From positions 1,267,501 through 1,331,500 of the forward strand of contig OY288107.1 of assembly GCA_958431225.1 (NCBI GenBank): a stretch of DNA of 64,000 nt, written 5' to 3'. Below are positions 44,174-52,702 of this stretch, one piece after another. Numbering within the stretch: the first letter of the stretch is position 1; each line of letters starts with the position of its first letter. Under the pieces are notes generated by a model that saw only the letters and a program-made list of their open reading frames with translations, did not search any database and had not been told where the DNA came from. Source of the stretch: an uncultured Alphaproteobacteria bacterium (lineage in GTDB: Bacteria; Pseudomonadota; Alphaproteobacteria; Puniceispirillales; UBA1172). Made by a program: the position numbers and the translations under genes.

Positions 44174-44974
44174 TTACGCCTCCTTTGCGGTTGCGGTTGC
44201 GAGTTGTTTGACTTGGGCGCGCGCGGCATTTGCATCGCCCCCTTCACCAATAATAGACACAATGGCAGAACCGATTACCACCCCATCGGCGTGTTGCCCC
44301 ACCGCGCGCACATCTTCTGGGGTCTTGATACCAAACCCCACCACCACCGGCAAGGTGCTGGCTTGGCGGATGCGCGTGACGGCTTGGCTGATGCTACCTG
44401 TGGATGCGCTAGCCGTGCCAGTGATGCCAGTGATGGATACATAATAGATAAAACCGCTTGCATTATCAATGGTTTTTGGCAGGCGTGCGGCATCGGTGGT
44501 CGGGGTGATGAGGCGGATAAAATCTAACCCCGCTTGCTGTGCCGGCAGGCACAATTCGGCATCTTCTTCCGGGGGCAGATCAACAATAATCAGCCCATCC
44601 ACCCCCGCCTTGTGCGCATCGGTCAAAAATCGTTCCACCCCATAAACATAAATCGGGTTGTAATACCCCATCAAAATCAACGGCACATCCGCATGGCGCG
44701 CCCGAAACCGCGCGGCGAGTTGCAACACGCCCCCCGATGTCATCCCGGCTTTGATGGCGCGCAACGAGGCGGCTTGGATAACAGGCCCATCTGCCATAGG
44801 GTCAGAAAACGGCATCCCTAATTCAACAAAATCCGCCCCAGCATCGGGCAAGCCGAGGAGTAATTCTTCGGATATGGCGGGGTTCGGGTCGCCCGCCGTG
44901 ATAAAAATCCCTAATGCCGTGCGCGTCTCGGCTTGGCATTTGGCGAAACAATTTTGTATGCGGTCAAACCTCAT
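44174..44974 (-). CDS. trpA: Tryptophan synthase alpha subunit
   Basis: The 266-residue TIM-barrel enzyme cleaves indole-3-glycerol phosphate. The catalytic Glu and Asp lie in [59 protein letters not shown] and [13 protein letters not shown] are conserved. It overlaps trpB by 4 bp (ATGA), keeping the subunits in step. Confidence 0.97.
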   Translation of the reverse strand: MRFDRIQNCFAKCQAETRTALGIFITAGDPNPAISEELLLGLPDAGADFVELGMPFSDPMADGPVIQAASLRAIKAGMTSGGVLQLAARFRARHADVPLILMGYYNPIYVYGVERFLTDAHKAGVDGLIIVDLPPEEDAELCLPAQQAGLDFIRLITPTTDAARLPKTIDNASGFIYYVSITGITGTASASTGSISQAVTRIRQASTLPVVVGFGIKTPEDVRAVGQHADGVVIGSAIVSIIGEGGDANAARAQVKQLATATAKEA

Positions 44975-46209
44975 AGCAATTTCCCCGACAATTTATTTTG
45001 CTTTTCTAATATAGGTAGCACCGCCTCTAAATCCTTATCCCCCCTCCCGCATAGATTCATGATGACGATTTGCTCTTTATCCATATCGCCAATCATCGTG
45101 CCGATAAAACCGAGGGCGTGGGCGGGTTCTAGGGCGGGGATGATGCCCTCCAGGCGCGAGCAAAGCGCGAACGCATCAAGGGCTTGTTGGTCGGTGGCGC
45201 TCACATAATTGACGCGCCCGCTTTCGTGGAGCCATGCGTGTTCAGGGCCAATCCCCGGATAATCCAACCCCGCCGAGATGGAATAAGCGTCTTGGATCTG
45301 CCCATCATCATTCTGCAAAAGATACGTGCGGTTGCCGTGTAGCACCCCGGGACGTCCGCCATTGAGCGAGGCGGCATGCGCCCCACTATCAATGCCCCGC
45401 CCGGCGGCTTCCACGCCATAGATGGCGACGCTTTCATCATCTAAAAACGGATGAAACAGCCCGATCGCATTTGACCCGCCGCCAATACAAGCAACGATGG
45501 CATCGGGCAGGCGCCCTTCGGCTTCAAGGATTTGCGCTTTGGCTTCATTGCCGATAATGGTTTGGAAATCGCGCACCATGGCGGGATAGGGGTGCGGTCC
45601 GGCGGCGGTGCCGATAATATAGAAATGGCTATCGGCGTGGGTCACCCAGAATCGCAACGCCTCATTCATGGCATCTTTGAGCGTGCCGGTGCCAGAGGTG
45701 ACGCTATGGACTTGCGCGCCCAATAAGCGCATGCGATCCACATTAGGTTTTTGGCGCATCACATCCTCCGCCCCCATAAACACATCGCATTCCATATCAA
45801 ATAAAGCACAAGCCGTCGCGGTGGCAACGCCGTGCTGTCCGGCACCGGTTTCGGCAATAATCTTGGTCTTGCCCATGCGTTTGGCGAGCAGTGCTTGTCC
45901 TAGCACATTATTGATTTTATGCGCGCCGGTGTGGTTGAGTTCATCGCGTTTGAAATAAAGGCGCGCCCCGCCAAAATGCGCGGTGATACGGCGGGCAAAA
46001 AATAAAGGCGACGGTCTGCCGATATAATGTTTGCGATAAAAATCCATCTCGGCGATGAAATCTGCATCGGTTTTTGCTTGCTTCCACGCTTCTTCTAGTT
46101 TGAGAATCAGGGGCATCAAGGTTTCGGCAACAAAGCGTCCGCCATGAATACCAAACCGCCCCTCAGCATCAGGACCAGCGCGAAACGTATTGGGTTTATG
46201 TTGGCTCAT
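44971..46209 (-). CDS. trpB: Tryptophan synthase beta subunit
   Basis: The 412-residue PLP enzyme joins indole and serine to give tryptophan. The PLP lysine is in [19 protein letters not shown], with [18 protein letters not shown] and [16 protein letters not shown] later. Its 5' end overlaps trpF by 14 bp and its 3' end overlaps trpA by 4 bp. Confidence 0.97.
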   Translation of the reverse strand: MSQHKPNTFRAGPDAEGRFGIHGGRFVAETLMPLILKLEEAWKQAKTDADFIAEMDFYRKHYIGRPSPLFFARRITAHFGGARLYFKRDELNHTGAHKINNVLGQALLAKRMGKTKIIAETGAGQHGVATATACALFDMECDVFMGAEDVMRQKPNVDRMRLLGAQVHSVTSGTGTLKDAMNEALRFWVTHADSHFYIIGTAAGPHPYPAMVRDFQTIIGNEAKAQILEAEGRLPDAIVACIGGGSNAIGLFHPFLDDESVAIYGVEAAGRGIDSGAHAASLNGGRPGVLHGNRTYLLQNDDGQIQDAYSISAGLDYPGIGPEHAWLHESGRVNYVSATDQQALDAFALCSRLEGIIPALEPAHALGFIGTMIGDMDKEQIVIMNLCGRGDKDLEAVLPILEKQNKLSGKLL

Positions 46210-46855
46210 TATCTACTCCCCTTACTGCCCCAATAAAGGCTTTTATAGCGGCGTGGTCTTTGACCCCTTTTTGGCGTTCTACCCCTGACGACACATCCAC
46301 ATAGCGGGCGTGGCTTTGGTTGATTGCGTCCCCTATATTATCCGCATTTAACCCGCCGGCAAGCATCCACGGGGTTGCCCCGGCAAATGCGCGCATCAAT
46401 GCCCAATCAAAAACCTGCCCGGTGCCGCCCGGGAGTTCCGCCTTTTGCGCGCACGAATCAAAAAGCAACCAATCGGCAACGCCATCATAACGCAAGGCAT
46501 CTTTAATATCTAGCAGGGATGCCACCCGCACCGCCTTCATCACGGCAACACCATAGCGCGATTTAATGGCAGAAATGCGGTCAGGTGATTCGCCCCCATG
46601 ACATTGAATCATCGCCGGACGGAGCGCATCGGTGATGGCATCAAGGGTCGCATCATCAGCATCCACCACCAAAGCCACGCGGGAAATGGCGCTGTTATTA
46701 GCAATGGCTTCATCGGCAATCGCGCGCATTTTATCAATATCAATATGCCGAGGCGAGGGCGGATAAAACACAAATCCCCCCCATCTAGCCCCCGCTTGTT
46801 CCGCCACGGCAAGGTCGGCAAAACTACCAAGCCCGCAAATTTTGCAGTCAGTCAT
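46196..46855 (-). CDS. trpF: Phosphoribosylanthranilate isomerase
   Basis: The 219-residue TIM-barrel protein converts phosphoribosylanthranilate to its ribulose form. The catalytic Cys is in CKICGL at the N-terminus; [39 protein letters not shown] and [15 protein letters not shown] follow. The ATG at 46855 is preferred because an upstream in-frame start adds a Lys-rich leader lying inside the preceding gene. It overlaps that gene by 8 bp. TrpC and trpD are not in the window. Confidence 0.94.
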   Translation of the reverse strand: MTDCKICGLGSFADLAVAEQAGARWGGFVFYPPSPRHIDIDKMRAIADEAIANNSAISRVALVVDADDATLDAITDALRPAMIQCHGGESPDRISAIKSRYGVAVMKAVRVASLLDIKDALRYDGVADWLLFDSCAQKAELPGGTGQVFDWALMRAFAGATPWMLAGGLNADNIGDAINQSHARYVDVSSGVERQKGVKDHAAIKAFIGAVRGVDNEPT

Positions 46856-47363
46856 TGTTTTTATCTTTGGGAGCCCAAGGGCTTTCGTTGTTTTGTATTT
46901 TTTTGGGCGCGATTTTTTGCGCCTCATTTTGTTCTAGTTGGGCTAGTTCGTGTAATAGTATATTCTCCCGCATGCGACTGGCAATGAGTTGCGGATATAT
47001 GATAAGCCCGCCTAAAAGTAAGCCAACCGCAAAAGCCCCCACCGCAACAACCCACAGGGGTAAAATTGTCAGTGGTTCTTCATACCACCATGGCCATAGG
47101 CGAAAGCCAATGTAATCGGTATTTGAAGCAGAAACATTGACAACCAACACCAAAAGGGCAAAACTCATCAGCCAGAGAATCACAGCGCGCAATACATGCA
47201 TGATCACCAGCATCACCAGTGCGCCAATCCCCCATAGGTAAAAGCTAACCTCATTGCTATTTAGAATAACAATATCGGTAAAAAAACTTAAAGCACCGAT
47301 GACAATCAGCCCCAAAAGACCAGCGACGAACAGAAAACTGATGATGATTTCTAAAATTTTCAT
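46848..47363 (-). CDS. LapA-domain (DUF1049) membrane protein
   Basis: The 171-residue protein has a C-terminal LapA/DUF1049 unit (SNTDYIGFRLWPWWYEEPL, then a span around VAVGAFAVGLLLGGLIIYPQ) followed by a charged helical tail. Family members assemble lipopolysaccharide in the inner membrane. The N-terminal half adds two more hydrophobic segments (IIISFLFVAGLLGLIVIGAL and LWGIGALVMLVIMHVLRAVILWLMSF), making it longer than typical LapA of about 100 residues. It sits between ihfB and trpF, a usual alphaproteobacterial spot. Confidence 0.75.
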   Translation of the reverse strand: MKILEIIISFLFVAGLLGLIVIGALSFFTDIVILNSNEVSFYLWGIGALVMLVIMHVLRAVILWLMSFALLVLVVNVSASNTDYIGFRLWPWWYEEPLTILPLWVVAVGAFAVGLLLGGLIIYPQLIASRMRENILLHELAQLEQNEAQKIAPKKIQNNESPWAPKDKNND

Positions 47364-47400
47364 AGCAATACACCCTTTTATCTCGTAGCCAGCGATGCGT

Positions 47401-47679
47401 TTAGCGGTTTAGCCTTTCAAGCATGGATTTGCCCATTTTGAAAAACGGGACTTTCTTTTTATCCACTTTGACGGCTGCGCCTGTGCGTGGGTTGCGTCCT
47501 TGTCTGGCGCGGCGTTCGCGTACGGAAAATGCGCCAAAGCCGCGTAATTCCACGCGCTTTCCTTCGGCTAGCGCATCGCTGATCGAATCAAAAAAGCAAT
47601 TCACTATGCGCTCAACGTCGCGGTAGTAAAGGTTTGGGTTCAGCTCTGCTAGACGAGCAATCAATTCTGATTTAGTCAT
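47401..47679 (-). CDS. ihfB: Integration host factor subunit beta
   Basis: The 92-residue DNA-bending protein starts [26 protein letters not shown] and contains [23 protein letters not shown] with the DNA-intercalating proline arm. It forms a heterodimer with IHF alpha and shapes promoters and recombination sites. A GGGGAGACC ribosome-binding site precedes the ATG and a separate promoter is predicted after rpsA. Confidence 0.96.
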   Translation of the reverse strand: MTKSELIARLAELNPNLYYRDVERIVNCFFDSISDALAEGKRVELRGFGAFSVRERRARQGRNPRTGAAVKVDKKKVPFFKMGKSMLERLNR

Positions 47680-47702
47680 GGTCTCCCCTCTCGCTCTATA
47701 TG

Positions 47703-47731
47703 ACTATGCCCATGCATAATAAAATTGTCAA
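47703..47731 (-). promoter_or_regulatory. Predicted promoter of ihfB
   Basis: On the minus strand TTGACA (47726-47731) and CATAGT (47703-47708) are 17 nt apart. The -35 matches consensus fully. It lies just beyond the rpsA stop, about 24 bp before the ihfB start. Confidence 0.55.
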
Positions 47732-47736
47732 TGCAC

Positions 47737-49689
47737 TCATTTAGCTTCGGCATCTTTTGCATCGGCGGGGGCTTCCTCGGTGCTAGTATCGTCAGCATCC
47801 TCCGCCTTATCTGCTTTTTTTGCCGTAGCCTTTTTAGGGGCAGCCTTTTTGGTCGCGGCTTTTTTCGCCGGCTTTTTCGGAGACTCAGTCTCAGGCTCAG
47901 CCTCTGCCTCTGCTTCGGTTTCAACTTCCGCCTCTGCTTCCGCATCCGCCTTTTCCGCTTTGGCTTTTTTGGCTTTTGCTTTCGCCGGGGTCTCGCGTTT
48001 GGCTAATGCCGCGCCCAGAATATCCCCAAGGCTCGCGCCCGAATCCGATGAGCCATAACTCGCCATGGCTTCTTTTTCTTCGGTCATCTCGCGGGCTTTG
48101 ATGGATAGCGACAATTTGCGGGCTTTGCCATCCACCGTGGTGACTTGTGCATCCACTTTCTCGCCGATGGCAAAGCGTTCAGGGCGTTGTTCGTCGCGGT
48201 CGCGGGATAGGTCGCTACGGCGGATAAAGCCGTTCAGATTATCGGCGACGCCAACCTCAAGCCCGCCATCGGTGACTTTGCTGATAGTGCAGGTGACGAT
48301 ATCGCCTTTCTTGATATTGGCGAGGGTTTCGCCGACACTATCTTCGGTCAGTTGCTTGATGCCGAGGGAAATGCGTTCTTTTTCCACATCCACTTCAAGC
48401 AATTTGGTTTTGACCTTGTCGCCTTTTTTATAGTCTTGGATGGCTTCATCGCCTTGCACATCCCACGAAATATCCGAAAGATGCACCAAGCCGTCAATTT
48501 CCTCATTAAGCCCGACAAACAGCCCGAATTCAGTGATATTGCGCACCTCGCCTTCAATTTCACTGCCGGCTTTGAATTTATCGGCAAATTCCTGCCACGG
48601 ATTCGCCGCGCATTGCTTGATACCTAATGAGATACGGCGTTTTTCCAAATCCACATCCAGCACTTTGACATCAACCTCTTGGCTAGTGGAAACGATTTTG
48701 CCCGGATGCACGTTTTTCTTCGTCCAGCTCATCTCCGACACATGGACTAAGCCCTCTATGCCGTCCGCCAGTTCAATAAACGCGCCGTAATCGGTAATGT
48801 TGGTGACGCGCCCTTTGGCGGTAGTGCCGACGGTGAATTGCGATTTTGCGCTCTCCCACGGGTCATCTTGCAGCTGTTTCATCCCTAGCGAGATGCGTTG
48901 GGTTTCGGAATTAAAACGGATGACTTGGACTTCAACTGATTCGCCCACGGATAGCACTTCCGACGGATGATTGATGCGCCGCCATGCGATATCGGTGACA
49001 TGGAGCAAACCATCCACCCCGCCCAAATCAACAAACGCGCCATATTCGGTGAGGTTTTTGATAATGCCCGTAAGCACCCGCCCTTCGGCAAGATTGGAAA
49101 CCAGTTCCGAACGTGCTTCGGCGCGCGATTCTTCTAATACGGCACGGCGCGACACCACGATATTGCCACGCTTGCGGTCAATTTTTAGAATTTGAAACGG
49201 TTGCGGTGTATCCATCAAAGGACCTAAATCACGCACCGGGCGGATATCCACTTGGCTTCCCGGCAGGAAAGCGGTAGCGCCGTCTAAATCCACGGTGAAC
49301 CCGCCTTTGACTTTGCCGAAAATGATGCCGGTGACGCGCTCTTGTTTTTTGTGCGCGGTCTCGAGGGCTGCCCATGATTCTTCGCGGCGGGCTTTATCGC
49401 GGCTCAAAAGCGCTTGTCCGTTGCGGTCTTCTAGGCGTTCTACATAGACTTCAACTTGGTCGCCGATATTGATGGAAGGCTCTTGTCCCGGGGGGGTGAA
49501 TTCCTTTAACGCCACGCGCCCTTCGGATTTTAAGCCGACATCAATAATCGCCGCATCTTTTTCAATGGCGACGATGGTGCCGATGACGACACTGCCTTCA
49601 ATATTCATATCATCGTTAAAGCTTTCTGCCAGTAGCTCGGCAAAATTCTCTTTCATAGCTTTGTCTAAAGCTGGGTTGGTTGTAGTCAA
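47737..49689 (-). CDS. rpsA: 30S ribosomal protein S1 with long low-complexity tail
   Basis: The 650-residue protein has the six S1 RNA-binding repeats (for example GRVLTGIIKNLTEYGAFVDLGGVDGLLHVTDI and the AKGRVTNITDYGAFIELADGIEGLVHVSEM repeat). It anchors mRNA on the 30S subunit. Residues 564-650 form an extra tail in three blocks: Lys-Ala, then Glu-Ala, then Lys-Ala followed by Asp-Glu-Ala. S1 is usually about 560-570 residues, so the tail explains the excess. The start is TTG at 49689, spaced from AGGAG; the next Met is too far in. A hairpin leader precedes it. Confidence 0.95.
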   Translation of the reverse strand: MTTTNPALDKAMKENFAELLAESFNDDMNIEGSVVIGTIVAIEKDAAIIDVGLKSEGRVALKEFTPPGQEPSINIGDQVEVYVERLEDRNGQALLSRDKARREESWAALETAHKKQERVTGIIFGKVKGGFTVDLDGATAFLPGSQVDIRPVRDLGPLMDTPQPFQILKIDRKRGNIVVSRRAVLEESRAEARSELVSNLAEGRVLTGIIKNLTEYGAFVDLGGVDGLLHVTDIAWRRINHPSEVLSVGESVEVQVIRFNSETQRISLGMKQLQDDPWESAKSQFTVGTTAKGRVTNITDYGAFIELADGIEGLVHVSEMSWTKKNVHPGKIVSTSQEVDVKVLDVDLEKRRISLGIKQCAANPWQEFADKFKAGSEIEGEVRNITEFGLFVGLNEEIDGLVHLSDISWDVQGDEAIQDYKKGDKVKTKLLEVDVEKERISLGIKQLTEDSVGETLANIKKGDIVTCTISKVTDGGLEVGVADNLNGFIRRSDLSRDRDEQRPERFAIGEKVDAQVTTVDGKARKLSLSIKAREMTEEKEAMASYGSSDSGASLGDILGAALAKRETPAKAKAKKAKAEKADAEAEAEVETEAEAEAEPETESPKKPAKKAATKKAAPKKATAKKADKAEDADDTSTEEAPADAKDAEAK

Positions 49690-49753
49690 AATTGTCTCCT
49701 CTTATGCGTGGCTTGCTGGCGGGGTTGTTTTGTGCCGCGCCTCAAAATTCAGA

Positions 49754-49778
49754 CTAGATAGAACCACACGCTATCTAG
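49754..49778 (-). promoter_or_regulatory. Stem-loop in the rpsA leader
   Basis: CTAGATAG (49754-49761) and CTATCTAG (49771-49778) make a perfect 8-bp stem with a 9-nt loop, 65 bp upstream of the rpsA start. No T-run follows, so it is more likely a leader structure than a terminator. S1 often represses its own translation, so an autoregulatory element is plausible. Confidence 0.45.
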
Positions 49779-49831
49779 CGGGTTGAGTTGCATTTAACTG
49801 GCGGGGCGTTTGCGCCCGCACCAGCGGTGTC

Positions 49832-50485
49832 CTATTCGTTGGCGGATGCGATGATCTGCATGGCCTTTGCGATCATATCATCAATGCTTAATGTGCCTGT
49901 GTTGATATGATGTGCGTCCTCTGCCGCCCTTAAAGGTGCGACCTTGCGTGTCTTATCGTGCTGGTCGCGCGCCTCAATGGCGGTGAGAATGTCGGTATGT
50001 GTAGCGGTTTCTCCTTTGGAAAGCAACTCATTATAGCGTCTTTTTGCACGAATTGCGCTTTCGGCATCGCAATAGAACTTAAAATCGGCATCGGGGAGGA
50101 TGATGGTGCCGATGTCGCGCCCGTCCAAAATCGCCCCGTGATAGCCCTTGGGGGGGTGTTTGGCAAAACGTTGTTGGTGTGGGATAAGGGCTTGACGCAC
50201 TTCGGGAATTCGCGCCACCTCGGCGGCAATGGCGGAGGTTTTTTCTGACCGCAATTCCGCATCATCAGGCAGATTTAGGGGCGAAATTGCGCGCACCGCC
50301 GCCACCGCATCCTCAGCACGGATATTTTGGTGCAAATTTTGGCGAATCAGCCCCAACGCCACACTACGATAAAGCGCGCCCGTATCTAAATACGCTAGAT
50401 TTAACGCTTGCGCTAAACCTTTTGCCAACGTGCCTTTGCCCGAAGCGGCGGTGCCATCAACGGCGATGCGGAGCGAATCAGGCAT
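49832..50485 (-). CDS. cmk: Cytidylate kinase
   Basis: The 217-residue kinase phosphorylates CMP and dCMP. The P-loop is IAVDGTAASGKGTLAKGLA, with LAYLDTGALYRSVAL, ILDGRDIGTIILPDADFKFYCDA and RDQHDKTRKVAPLRAAEDAHHINT. I chose the ATG at 50485; an in-frame TTG at 50494 is possible. It overlaps aroA by 8 bp. The aroA-cmk-rpsA-ihfB order is classical. Confidence 0.94.
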   Translation of the reverse strand: MPDSLRIAVDGTAASGKGTLAKGLAQALNLAYLDTGALYRSVALGLIRQNLHQNIRAEDAVAAVRAISPLNLPDDAELRSEKTSAIAAEVARIPEVRQALIPHQQRFAKHPPKGYHGAILDGRDIGTIILPDADFKFYCDAESAIRAKRRYNELLSKGETATHTDILTAIEARDQHDKTRKVAPLRAAEDAHHINTGTLSIDDMIAKAMQIIASANE

Positions 50486-51827
50486 TTGGCTCAATATCCG
50501 CGCCGAGATTCTGCATCAGTTCGGCAAAATTGGGAAAACTCGTATTGATGGTTTCCGCCCCGCTGACGCTGATGGGGCTAGATGAAGCCAGCCCACAGAC
50601 CAAAAACGCCATAGCGATGCGGTGGTCATGACAAGCATCAAGCGTAAAGCCCCCCGCCAATGCCTTACCGCCATTACCCTTGCCCCCGCCTCCCTTTATG
50701 GTCATACTATCAGGGGTGGTTTTGACCTCAACCCCCGCTTGCAGTAAGCCTTGTTCGGTCATGGCGATGCGGTCGGTTTCCTTGACGCGCAACTCGCCGA
50801 TGCCGTGCATTACCGTGGTGCCTTCCGCACAGGCGGCGGCGATGGCGAGGATGGGATATTCATCAATCATAGACGCCGCGCGCGATTCTGGGACATTGAT
50901 GCCTGATAACTGCGATGAGTGGCAGGTAATATCCCCCACCGGCTCGCCGCCTTCAAGGCGTTGGTTGCTGATGCTAATATCCGCCCCCATCTCGCGCAGA
51001 GTCTCATAAAGCCCGAAACGCAAGGGATTCAAGCCGGTATTGGGAATCGTAATAGCACTATTGGCGGTGATGAGCGCCGCTACCGCCGCGAACGCCGCCG
51101 AAGATGGGTCGGCGGGGATGGCAATATCCGCCCCAGTCAAATCCGCCTCGCCTTTGAGATAGGCGGTATAGTGTCCATCCGCATGCGTTTCGCTGGTGAT
51201 TTCTGCCCCGAAATGCGCGAGCATCCTTTCGCTATGGTCGCGGGAGGCGGTGGGTTCGGTGATGCTCGTGATGCCCCGCGCGCTCAATCCCGCTAAGAGA
51301 ATCGCCGATTTGACTTGCGCCGAGGCGATATTGCTCTGCCAATCAATGCTGAGGGGCGTGTCGGTGCCGGTCAGCGTCAAGGGCAGATAATTACCATCGC
51401 GCGCCATAAATTGCGCCCCCATCTCGTGCAAAGGTGCAATGATTCGCCCCATAGGACGCACCGATAGCGACGCATCGCCAGTAAAACTAGCGGTGATATC
51501 CGCCCCTGCCACCACCCCCATCAAAAGCCGTGCGCCGGTGCCCGAATTGCCCAAATCAAGCGGGGCGTGGGGGGCGGTAAATGCCCCCAAACCGCGTCCG
51601 CTAATGGTCGTGCATCCCGCTTTATCGGGGCCGGTGATGCTAACGCCTAATTGCCTTAGCGCGCCCAATGTTGCTAATACATCTTGTCCGCATAATAGCC
51701 CCTCAACGCGCGTCTGCCCCAGCGCCATGCCCCCCAAAATGAGCGCGCGATGCGACATAGATTTATCCCCGGGGCAAGCAATACTGCCCTTGAGTCCAGA
51801 CGAAGGTGAAGCAATTAACGTATCCAT
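50478..51827 (-). CDS. aroA: 3-phosphoshikimate 1-carboxyvinyltransferase (EPSP synthase)
   Basis: The 449-residue enzyme joins shikimate 3-phosphate and PEP in aromatic amino-acid synthesis. It has GDKSMSHRALILGGMALG, LDLGNSGTGARLLMGVV, VKSAILLAGLSARG, GDITCHSSQLSG and ELRVKETDRIAMTEQ. An Ala in GNSGTGAR marks the region that separates class I from class II enzymes. The Gly-Lys-rich stretch GGGGKGNGGKALAGG is slightly expanded. It is divergent from the TIGR02300 gene. Confidence 0.95.
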   Translation of the reverse strand: MDTLIASPSSGLKGSIACPGDKSMSHRALILGGMALGQTRVEGLLCGQDVLATLGALRQLGVSITGPDKAGCTTISGRGLGAFTAPHAPLDLGNSGTGARLLMGVVAGADITASFTGDASLSVRPMGRIIAPLHEMGAQFMARDGNYLPLTLTGTDTPLSIDWQSNIASAQVKSAILLAGLSARGITSITEPTASRDHSERMLAHFGAEITSETHADGHYTAYLKGEADLTGADIAIPADPSSAAFAAVAALITANSAITIPNTGLNPLRFGLYETLREMGADISISNQRLEGGEPVGDITCHSSQLSGINVPESRAASMIDEYPILAIAAACAEGTTVMHGIGELRVKETDRIAMTEQGLLQAGVEVKTTPDSMTIKGGGGKGNGGKALAGGFTLDACHDHRIAMAFLVCGLASSSPISVSGAETINTSFPNFAELMQNLGADIEPNA

Positions 51828-51952
51828 ATCGCGCCTAGATATAACGAAATTTACCCCGATGGTCAGTTTTTTTATTGACGGCAGGAAATTTTTAGGCGAA
51901 ATCCCTTGCTAATCGCAATCCAACCCATCAATCCAACTCATGAGGAAATGCT

Positions 51953-52390
51953 GTGACATCACTTGGTATCAAAAGAAGCTGTCAGGCTTGTGGCTGTAAA
52001 TATTATGATTTTAATAAAGCACCCATTGTCTGCCCATCCTGCGAAGCGGAGTTTGACCCGGAGGTTTTGCTCAAAAGCCGCCGTCTGAAACCCATCTCCG
52101 CCGAAAAACCCAAATCCGCCGAAGCCCCCGACGCCACTGAAGCCGCCGAAGCCACCGAAACAACGGCGCCAGAGGTTGCTGATGTCGCTGATGTCGCGCT
52201 TTCAGAGGATGATATAGAGGCAGGCGACAACGAAGACGCCGTAGATGATGACGGCGACGCCCCCATCATCAATGTGCGCAAAAGCGAAGATGACGAGGAA
52301 AGCATCAAAAGCGATAATCCCATAACCAGCGATTTCCTTGACGATGAAGGGGGCGAAGCCGAAGAAGAAAATAAGGATGATGAAGAATAA
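51953..52390 (+). CDS. TIGR02300-family zinc-ribbon protein with acidic tail
   Basis: The 145-residue protein belongs to an alphaproteobacterial family of unknown function. The N-terminus has a zinc ribbon: Cys10-x2-Cys13 and Cys27-x2-Cys30 in KRSCQACGCKYYDFNKAPIV and the following CPSC. The rest is an Ala-Glu-Asp-rich low-complexity tail ending in EENKDDEE. The start is GTG at 51953 after TGAGGAAATGCT. The tRNA-Ala gene follows 52 bp later, as usual in this lineage. A 9-bp tandem repeat lies at 52178-52195. Confidence 0.88.
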   Translation: MTSLGIKRSCQACGCKYYDFNKAPIVCPSCEAEFDPEVLLKSRRLKPISAEKPKSAEAPDATEAAEATETTAPEVADVADVALSEDDIEAGDNEDAVDDDGDAPIINVRKSEDDEESIKSDNPITSDFLDDEGGEAEEENKDDEE

Positions 52391-52401
52391 TACGATTCCG
52401 C

Positions 52402-52429
52402 TTGCCAAAACAGGGCGGCAGGTTATAGA
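52402..52429 (+). promoter_or_regulatory. Predicted promoter of tRNA-Ala
   Basis: TTGCCA (52402-52407) and TATAGA (52424-52429) are 16 nt apart and end 13 bp before the tRNA. Confidence 0.5.
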
Positions 52430-52442
52430 ATAAAGCGATTAA

Positions 52443-52518
<76 letters not shown>

Positions 52519-52599
52519 ATCTTTCAATATCTCACTTTATTTGCCTAAAAAATGGGCAGAATCCGTGCTTTCGTGCATTTTTTTCATTATTTTTTGCAT

Positions 52600-52613
52600 T
52601 TCTGCTAGCAGAA
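52600..52613. promoter_or_regulatory. 14-bp perfect palindrome before the BCCT gene
   Basis: TTCTGCTAGCAGAA is a perfect dyad, 61 bp upstream of the predicted -10 box at 52674. No T-run follows. It could be an operator for osmotic or betaine control, which is inferred. Confidence 0.4.
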
Positions 52614-52654
52614 GGGTGATCTATCCGTTAAAATGGCTATCTATTCGTGTCCTT

Positions 52655-52681
52655 CTTTTTGGGGGGCAGGGGGTATAATGC
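52655..52681 (+). promoter_or_regulatory. Promoter element of the BCCT gene, shared with addB
   Basis: CTTTTTGG, 7 nt and GGGGTATAATGC are identical in sequence and spacing to the element before addB (35114-35140). TATAAT is at 52674-52679, 23 bp before the start codon. No standard -35 hexamer is visible. Confidence 0.55.
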
Positions 52682-52702
52682 AACTTGTTTGAGGAGAATT
52701 TC

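Noticed and set aside
49798..49824. GC-rich hairpin after cmk as a terminator
   Set aside because: The stem is interrupted and followed on the minus strand by TTAAATG, not a T-run, so it is more likely part of the rpsA leader.
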